From positions 1-21,835 of the forward strand of contig QAMK01000007.1 in the NCBI GenBank assembly GCA_003149915.1: a stretch of 21,835 nt of DNA, given 5' to 3'. The notes beneath the pieces were generated by a model that was not told where the DNA came from, searched no databases, and saw nothing but the letters and a program-made list of their open reading frames with translations. This document shows, piece after piece, positions 16,805 to 21,835 of this stretch. Every line of letters starts with the position of its first letter. The first letter of the stretch is position 1. Origin of the DNA: Bacillota bacterium (lineage in GTDB: Bacteria > Bacillota_I > Bacilli_A > RF39 > UBA660). A program made the position numbers and the translations under genes.

Positions 16805-17998
16805 TTATTCGATAATTTCGCTAACTACACCAGCACCAACTGTATGTCCACCTTCACGGATAGAGAATTGAGTACCGTTTTCAATAGCGATTGGGTGAAT
16901 TAATTCAACTGTAAATTCAACGTTATCTCCTGGCATAACCATTTCAGTTCCTTCTGGTAAATCAATAACACCAGTAATATCAGTTGTTCTAAAATAGAAT
17001 TGAGGACGATAGTTTGTGAAGAATGGAGTATGACGTCCACCTTCTTCTTTACTTAGAATATAAACTTTACCCTTAAATTTAGTATGAGGTGTAACAGTTC
17101 CAGGTTTAGCTAAAACTTGTCCACGTTCAACTTGTTCACGAGAAATACCACGTAGTAATACACCAGCGTTATCTCCAGCTTCAGCAAAGTCTAATTGTTT
17201 ACGGAACATTTCAATTCCTGTAACAACAGTCTTTTGAGTAGGTTTGATACCAACGATTTCAACTTCATCGTTTAGTTTTAATGTTCCACGTTCAACACGT
17301 CCAGTAACTACTGTACCACGACCAGTGATTGTGAATACATCTTCAATACTCATTAAGAATGGTTTGTCATTATCACGTTCTGGAGTTGGGATCCATTCAT
17401 CAACTGCATCCATTAATTCATCGATTGCTTTTTCAGCTTCTGGATCTCCCTCAAGAGCTTTTAATGCTGAACCACGAATAATAGGAGTGTTGTCTCCATC
17501 GAAACCGTATTCATTTAATAGATCACGAATTTCCATTTCAACTAAGTCTAATAATTCAGGATCATCAACCATATCGCACTTGTTCATGAATACAACCATT
17601 TTTGGAACGCCTACTTGACGAGCTAATAGGATGTGTTCACGAGTTTGAGCCATAGGTCCATCTGTAGCTGCAATAACTAAGATTGCACCATCCATTTGAG
17701 CAGCACCAGTAATCATGTTTTTAACATAGTCTGCGTGTCCTGGACAGTCAACGTGAGCATAGTGACGTTTTTCTGTTTGATATTCTACGTGAGCAGTATT
17801 GATTGTAATACCACGAGCTCTTTCTTCTGGAGCCTTATCGATATTTGCATAATCAGTGAATTCTGCCCATTCTGGGTTTTTGTCATGTTGACGCTTTGTA
17901 ATAGCTGCTGTTAAAGTAGTTTTACCATGGTCAACGTGTCCGATCGTACCAATGTTAACATGTGGTTTTGAACGATCAAATTTTGCTTTTTCTGCCAT
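16805..17998 (-). CDS. tuf: Elongation factor Tu
   Basis: GTPase that brings aminoacyl-tRNA to the ribosomal A site. GTP-binding motifs are [10 protein letters not shown] (20-29), [17 protein letters not shown] and GSALKAL; domains 2 and 3 carry [24 protein letters not shown] and the C-terminal [10 protein letters not shown] ... [12 protein letters not shown]. At 397 aa it is standard. ATG 17998 has AAAGGAGG at normal spacing. It is the last gene of the str operon but has a promoter of its own in the 109-nt gap after fusA, which fits the high demand for EF-Tu. Confidence 0.99.
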   Translation of the reverse strand: MAEKAKFDRSKPHVNIGTIGHVDHGKTTLTAAITKRQHDKNPEWAEFTDYANIDKAPEERARGITINTAHVEYQTEKRHYAHVDCPGHADYVKNMITGAAQMDGAILVIAATDGPMAQTREHILLARQVGVPKMVVFMNKCDMVDDPELLDLVEMEIRDLLNEYGFDGDNTPIIRGSALKALEGDPEAEKAIDELMDAVDEWIPTPERDNDKPFLMSIEDVFTITGRGTVVTGRVERGTLKLNDEVEIVGIKPTQKTVVTGIEMFRKQLDFAEAGDNAGVLLRGISREQVERGQVLAKPGTVTPHTKFKGKVYILSKEEGGRHTPFFTNYRPQFYFRTTDITGVIDLPEGTEMVMPGDNVEFTVELIHPIAIENGTQFSIREGGHTVGAGVVSEIIE

Positions 17999-18034
17999 AT
18001 TATATTTTCCTCCTTTGTTTTTCCTACAATTTAT

Positions 18035-18063
18035 ATTTTATCTAATAATTGAATAATTTTCAA
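18035..18063 (-). promoter_or_regulatory. Internal promoter for tuf
   Basis: Minus-strand TTGAAA (18063-18058), a 17-nt spacer and TAAAAT (18040-18035) lie between fusA and tuf. The leader would be about 30 nt. Confidence 0.6.
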
Positions 18064-18073
18064 CTATTATTTT

Positions 18074-18106
18074 ATAATAACGGACCTTTGATTATGGTTC
18101 GATATT
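18074..18106 (-). other. Imperfect stem-loop just after the fusA stop codon
   Basis: On the minus strand ATAATATCGAACC and GGTCCGTTATTAT pair at 11 of 13 positions around a loop of about 9 nt. No T-run follows. It could be a processing or stability element between fusA and tuf, or weak attenuation of read-through. Confidence 0.35.
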
Positions 18107-18107
18107 A

Positions 18108-20180
18108 TTATTCATTACCGCTTTTTTTGATGATTTCATCAGCGATATTCTTTGGTACTTGTTCATAGTGATCAAATACCATTACGAACGTTCCACGACC
18201 TTGTGTATTAGAACGTAAGCTTGTTGCATAACCAAACATTTCTGAAAGTGGTACCATTGCATCAAGAGCAGTAGCATTTCCTCTGTTTTCTTGACCTAGT
18301 GGACGACCACGGCGAGAAGTAATATCACCCATAACGTTACCGAAGTATTCATCTGGTGTTACAACTTCAACCTTCATGATTGGTTCTAGTAATACTGGTT
18401 TACATTTGTTCTTAGCTTCTTTTAAAGCCATGCTAGCAGCAACCTTGAATGACATTTCGTTAGAGTCTACATCATGGTAAGAACCATCAAATAATGTAGC
18501 TTTAACATTGATCAATGGGTATCCTGCTAAAATACCAGTTTGCATTGCTTCTTGTAATCCTTTGTCTACAACTGGAATGTATTCACGAGGAACAACACCA
18601 CCTACAACTGCATCGACAAATTCATACTCTTTATCAGGATTTGGTTCAAATTTAACCCAAACGTGTCCGTATTGTCCACGACCACCAGACTGTTTGATAT
18701 ATTTACCTTCACAGTCGCCTGCTTGTGTGATTGTTTCACGATAAGCAACTTGTGGACGACCAACATTACATTCAACGTTGAATTCACGTCTCATACGGTC
18801 AACTAGTACGTCTAAGTGTAACTCACCCATACCAGCAATAATTGTTTGACCAGTTTCATGATCTGTATGAACTTTGAATGTTGGGTCTTCTTCTGCTAAT
18901 TTTTGAAGTGCCAAAGCCATTTTATCTTGGTCTGCTTTTGATTTTGGTTCAACAGCAACTTCAATAACTGGATCTGGGAATTCCATAGATTCCAAAATAA
19001 CTGGTTGTTTTTCATCACAAAGTGTATCACCAGTTGTCGTATTTTTAAGACCTACTGCTGCAGCAATATCACCTGTGTAAACTTCAGAAATTTCTGTTCT
19101 ATTATTTGCATGCATCAATAAGATACGACCGATTCTTTCTTTTGAATCTTTTGTAGAATTCAAGACATAAGAACCACTTGATAAGTGTCCTGAATAAACT
19201 CTAAAGAATGTCAAACGACCAACGAATGGGTCTGTCATAACTTTAAATGCAAGAGCACTAAATGGTTGATCATCAGCAGGTTTTCTTTCGATTTCCTTTC
19301 CATTTAAATCTGTACCCTTAATAGCACCGATATCTAATGGACTAGGTAGGTAATCAGTAACTGCATCAATTAGAAAACGAATTCCTTTATTACCTAAAGC
19401 AGTTCCACACATTACAGGGAAGAATTCAACTGCAAGAGTTCCTTTGCGGATTGCTCTCTTTAACATTTCAACAGTGATTTCTTCACCTTCTAGATAAGCG
19501 TTCATTAAATCATCGTCGAAATCTGCAACTGCTTCAATCAACTCTGTTCTCTTTTGTTCTACGATGGCTTTTAAATCTGCTGGGATATCAATTTCTGTTG
19601 AATTTTCTTGTTCTGTTCCATCAAATTCATAAGCTTTCATCGTTACTAAGTCAACGACACCACGGAATTCTGATTCTGCACCGATTGGCCATTGAATTGG
19701 TTTGTAATTAACGCCTAATCTACTCTTAATTGTACCTAGTGTATATTCAAAATTTGCTCCCATTTTATCCATCTTGTTAGCAAAGATAATACGAGGAACT
19801 TTAAACTCTGTTGCTTGACGCCAAACAGTTTCAGTTTGTGGTTCAACACCAGCTTGAGCATCTAGTAATGTAATTGCACCATCTAAAACTCTTAAACTAC
19901 GACTTACTTCAATCGTAAAGTCTACGTGTCCTGGAGTATCGATAATGTTCAAACGATATCCATTCCAATGAACTGTTGTTGCAGCAGAAGTGATTGTAAT
20001 ACCACGTTCTTGTTCTTGCTCCATCCAGTCCATTTGAGAAGCACCATCGTGAGTCTCACCGATTTTATGAATCTTATGTGTTAAGAATAAGATACGTTCT
20101 GTACAAGTTGTTTTTCCGGCATCGATGTGTGCCATAATTCCAATGTTTCTTGTGTGTAATAAATCTGTATCACGAGCCAT
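18108..20180 (-). CDS. fusA: Elongation factor G
   Basis: GTPase that drives translocation and, with the recycling factor, ribosome splitting. Motifs: [19 protein letters not shown] (P-loop; the position usually Thr is Cys here), the switch-[32 protein letters not shown], and domains III-V with [41 protein letters not shown] and RRGRPLGQ. At 690 aa it is the normal length of a translocation EF-G and not of a tetracycline-protection protein. ATG 20180 has GAAGGAGA upstream. It follows rpsG after 18 nt. Confidence 0.99.
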   Translation of the reverse strand: MARDTDLLHTRNIGIMAHIDAGKTTCTERILFLTHKIHKIGETHDGASQMDWMEQEQERGITITSAATTVHWNGYRLNIIDTPGHVDFTIEVSRSLRVLDGAITLLDAQAGVEPQTETVWRQATEFKVPRIIFANKMDKMGANFEYTLGTIKSRLGVNYKPIQWPIGAESEFRGVVDLVTMKAYEFDGTEQENSTEIDIPADLKAIVEQKRTELIEAVADFDDDLMNAYLEGEEITVEMLKRAIRKGTLAVEFFPVMCGTALGNKGIRFLIDAVTDYLPSPLDIGAIKGTDLNGKEIERKPADDQPFSALAFKVMTDPFVGRLTFFRVYSGHLSSGSYVLNSTKDSKERIGRILLMHANNRTEISEVYTGDIAAAVGLKNTTTGDTLCDEKQPVILESMEFPDPVIEVAVEPKSKADQDKMALALQKLAEEDPTFKVHTDHETGQTIIAGMGELHLDVLVDRMRREFNVECNVGRPQVAYRETITQAGDCEGKYIKQSGGRGQYGHVWVKFEPNPDKEYEFVDAVVGGVVPREYIPVVDKGLQEAMQTGILAGYPLINVKATLFDGSYHDVDSNEMSFKVAASMALKEAKNKCKPVLLEPIMKVEVVTPDEYFGNVMGDITSRRGRPLGQENRGNATALDAMVPLSEMFGYATSLRSNTQGRGTFVMVFDHYEQVPKNIADEIIKKSGNE

Positions 20181-20198
20181 ATATTAGTGTTCTCCTTC

Positions 20199-20666
20199 CT
20201 ACCAACGGTAATGTGCATAAGCTTTGTTTGCTTCTGCCATTCTATGGACATCTTCACGTTTCTTAACAGCACCACCAGTGCCATTAGAAGCATCAATAAT
20301 TTCATTGGCAATGTTTTCTGCCATACCTTTTCCGCCTCTTAATCTAGCATAGTTGACTAACCAACGTAAACCTAGAGCTTGAGAACGAGTTTCACTAACC
20401 TCAATTGGTACTTGATAGTTAGCACCACCAACTCTTCTAGCTTTTACTTCTAGAGCTGGTTTGATGTTTTCAAGTGCTTGATTAAATACTTCCATTGGTT
20501 CTTTACCAGTTTTTTCTTTAATCATATCAAACGCACTATATAAAATAGATTGTGCCTTACCTCTTTTTCCGCCAATCATCATAGAGTTGATTAACTTTGT
20601 AACAACTTTTGAATTATATAGCGGATCTGGTAAAACGTCTCTCTTCACTGCACGTCTTTTACGCAT
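20199..20666 (-). CDS. rpsG: 30S ribosomal protein S7
   Basis: Primary binder of the 3' major domain of 16S rRNA, which starts assembly of the 30S head and lines the E site. [27 protein letters not shown] and the internal [29 protein letters not shown] are diagnostic. At 155 aa it is the usual Bacillota length. ATG 20666 follows AAAGGAGG. Second gene of the str operon, 35 nt after rpsL. Confidence 0.99.
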   Translation of the reverse strand: MRKRRAVKRDVLPDPLYNSKVVTKLINSMMIGGKRGKAQSILYSAFDMIKEKTGKEPMEVFNQALENIKPALEVKARRVGGANYQVPIEVSETRSQALGLRWLVNYARLRGGKGMAENIANEIIDASNGTGGAVKKREDVHRMAEANKAYAHYRW

Positions 20667-20701
20667 TTTATTTTCCTCCTTTCGATTATTTCAATTGTAT
20701 T

Positions 20702-21115
20702 TTAATTTTTAGGTTTTTTAGCACCGTATTTAGAACGGCCTTGTTTTCTGTCTTTAACGCCAGCTGTATCTAAAGTACCACGAACAATGTGATAACGAAC
20801 ACCGATCAAGTCCTTAACACGTCCACCACGTACTAAAACGACGCTGTGTTCTTGTAAGTTGTGTCCTTCACCAGGAATGTAAGTATCTACTTCTTTACCA
20901 TTGCTTAAGCGTACACGAGCATACTTACGTAATGCTGAGTTAGGTTTTTTCGGAGTCTTCGTACCAACACGAGTACATACGCCACGTTTTTGTGGAGAGT
21001 TAACACTCGTATTTTTTCTTTGAAGAGTATTCAATCCGATGCCAAGCACTGGAGATTTACTTTTCCTAGTCTTTTCGCTTCTACCTTTTCTGATTAATTG
21101 GTTCATTGTAGGCAT
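20702..21115 (-). CDS. rpsL: 30S ribosomal protein S12
   Basis: Sits at the decoding centre and controls fidelity; the classic streptomycin-resistance locus. The start is ATG 21115 ([11 protein letters not shown]) because AAAGGAG lies about 10 nt upstream; an ATG 42 nt further out has no such site. At 137 aa it is typical for Bacillota, including the insertion near residues 20-40. [13 protein letters not shown] (52-64) keeps the lysines at the streptomycin site. However, [13 protein letters not shown] (97-109) has Ile104 where nearly all bacteria have Pro (Pro90 of mature E. coli S12). First gene of the str operon. Confidence 0.98.
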   Translation of the reverse strand: MPTMNQLIRKGRSEKTRKSKSPVLGIGLNTLQRKNTSVNSPQKRGVCTRVGTKTPKKPNSALRKYARVRLSNGKEVDTYIPGEGHNLQEHSVVLVRGGRVKDLIGVRYHIVRGTLDTAGVKDRKQGRSKYGAKKPKN

Positions 21116-21174
21116 ATAATTCAGTCTCCTTTCTTTACACATATCCAGGTGTGTCATTTTTTCTCTTAAATATA

Positions 21175-21195
21175 AGGTTTCAAAAAAAGAAACCT
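21175..21195 (-). other. Stem-loop in the str operon leader
   Basis: AGGTTTC (21175-21181) and GAAACCT (21189-21195) form a perfect 7-bp stem with a 7-nt homopolymer loop in the 90-nt leader before rpsL. A second small stem (ACACA 21137-21141 with TGTGT 21150-21154) lies just upstream of the ribosome site. Feedback control by a ribosomal protein is possible but not shown. Confidence 0.4.
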
Positions 21196-21214
21196 AAATT
21201 TAATCAGCGTACTT

Positions 21215-21243
21215 AATATATCATTATCTATATAAAAAGTCAA
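21215..21243 (-). promoter_or_regulatory. Promoter of the str operon
   Basis: Minus-strand TTGACT (21243-21238), a 17-nt spacer and TATATT (21220-21215) lie downstream of the 5S terminator. The predicted start is near 21208. Confidence 0.7.
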
Positions 21244-21263
21244 TCAAAAGTTGAAAAAGATAA

Positions 21264-21293
21264 TAAAAAAAGACAACAAAATTGAAGTTGTCT
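21264..21293 (-). terminator. Terminator of the rRNA operon
   Basis: AGACAAC and GTTGTCT form a 7-bp stem with a 9-nt loop, followed by at least six T on the minus strand, about 37 nt after the 5S 3' end. Confidence 0.8.
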
Positions 21294-21330
21294 AAGAAAT
21301 AAAATTGTAAATATTTATAAACAAAAAAAA

Positions 21331-21438
21331 TCCTCGGCAACGTCCTATTTTAGCTTTCACTATCGTCGGCGCTAAAGAGCTTAACTTCTGTGTTCGGGAT
21401 GGGAACAGGTGGACCCTCTTTGCTATTGTCACCAAGGA
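21331..21438 (-). rRNA. rrf: 5S ribosomal RNA
   Basis: Minus-strand sequence contains the conserved CCACCTGTTCCCATCCCGAA and CACAGAAGTTAAGCTC. The ends pair as helix I (TCCTTGGTGA with TTGCCGAGGA), which sets the limits at about 108 nt. End positions may be off by a few bases. It follows 23S after about 70 nt with no tRNA gene between. Confidence 0.95.
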
Positions 21439-21507
21439 AATTTTATTCTATTTTTCGAATAATTCTCTGAAAACTTAGATAATATGCTCATCAAATTATT
21501 TAATAAT

Positions 21508-21835
<328 letters not shown>

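Noticed and set aside
17244..17914. Plus-strand open frames opposite tuf
   Set aside because: Mirror frames of a highly codon-biased gene; no ribosome site and no plausible protein.
21175..21195. Terminator in the str leader
   Set aside because: The 7-bp stem has its T-run in the loop and not after the stem, so it cannot act as an intrinsic terminator on the minus strand.
21439..21507. tRNA gene between 23S and 5S
   Set aside because: The spacer is about 70 nt of AT-rich sequence with no cloverleaf or T-arm motif.

Overview
The window is AT-rich DNA from a walled, low-GC Gram-positive bacterium. I infer a Bacilli-type Bacillota lineage, perhaps near the Erysipelotrichia/RF39 branch. The basis is the gene order (secG-rnr-smpB-ssrA; 23S-5S followed by rpsL-rpsG-fusA-tuf), strong AGGAGG-type ribosome binding sites, TTGACA/TATAAT-type promoters, a one-piece tmRNA whose tag begins with Gly, and cell-wall genes (murD, a FemAB/X-type aminoacyltransferase). 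UGA is not read as Trp in these genes. The exact taxon cannot be fixed from this sequence alone.

Layout, left to right. (1) 1-2.9 kb is the edge of an apparent mobile element, transcribed on the minus strand. It holds the start of an unidentified gene running off the left end, a 230-nt spacer packed with four hairpins, a 648-aa large serine recombinase, and a leader upstream of it. The leader contains a promoter, a 25-codon peptide ORF and a terminator overlapping the end of that ORF, which together look like a translation-controlled attenuator. A small unknown ORF lies between this and the tmRNA gene. (2) 2.9-8.6 kb is a translation quality-control and RNA-decay block on the minus strand: secG, two tandem diverged RNase R genes, smpB and ssrA. 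Each rnr copy is preceded by a near-identical terminator plus -10 module, pointing to an old segmental duplication. (3) 8.6-11.65 kb is a 1002-aa tail-anchored protein that I do not recognise as a whole. It contains what looks like a papain/transglutaminase-like domain lacking its cysteine and a possible kinase-like region. (4) 11.7-16.7 kb holds cell-wall and central metabolism genes: yvcK (+), then eno and murD (-, overlapping by 11 nt), then a FemAB/X-type gene (+). (5) 16.8-21.2 kb is the str operon (rpsL-rpsG-fusA-tuf, minus strand) with its own promoter and a second promoter for tuf. (6) 21.26-21.835 kb is the end of a ribosomal RNA operon on the same strand: 5S complete, 23S 3' end only.

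The genes fall into two coherent themes. Translation and its rescue cover 23S/5S, S12, S7, EF-G, EF-Tu, tmRNA, SmpB and RNase R, which degrades mRNAs handled by trans-translation. Wall synthesis covers MurD, the FemAB/X-type enzyme and YvcK. The observations most worth a second look are the ribosome-sensing leader in front of the recombinase, the hairpin-rich spacer behind it, the duplicated rnr module, the unusual tmRNA tag ending in Ala-Val, the Ile replacing a near-invariant Pro in S12, and the large tail-anchored protein.
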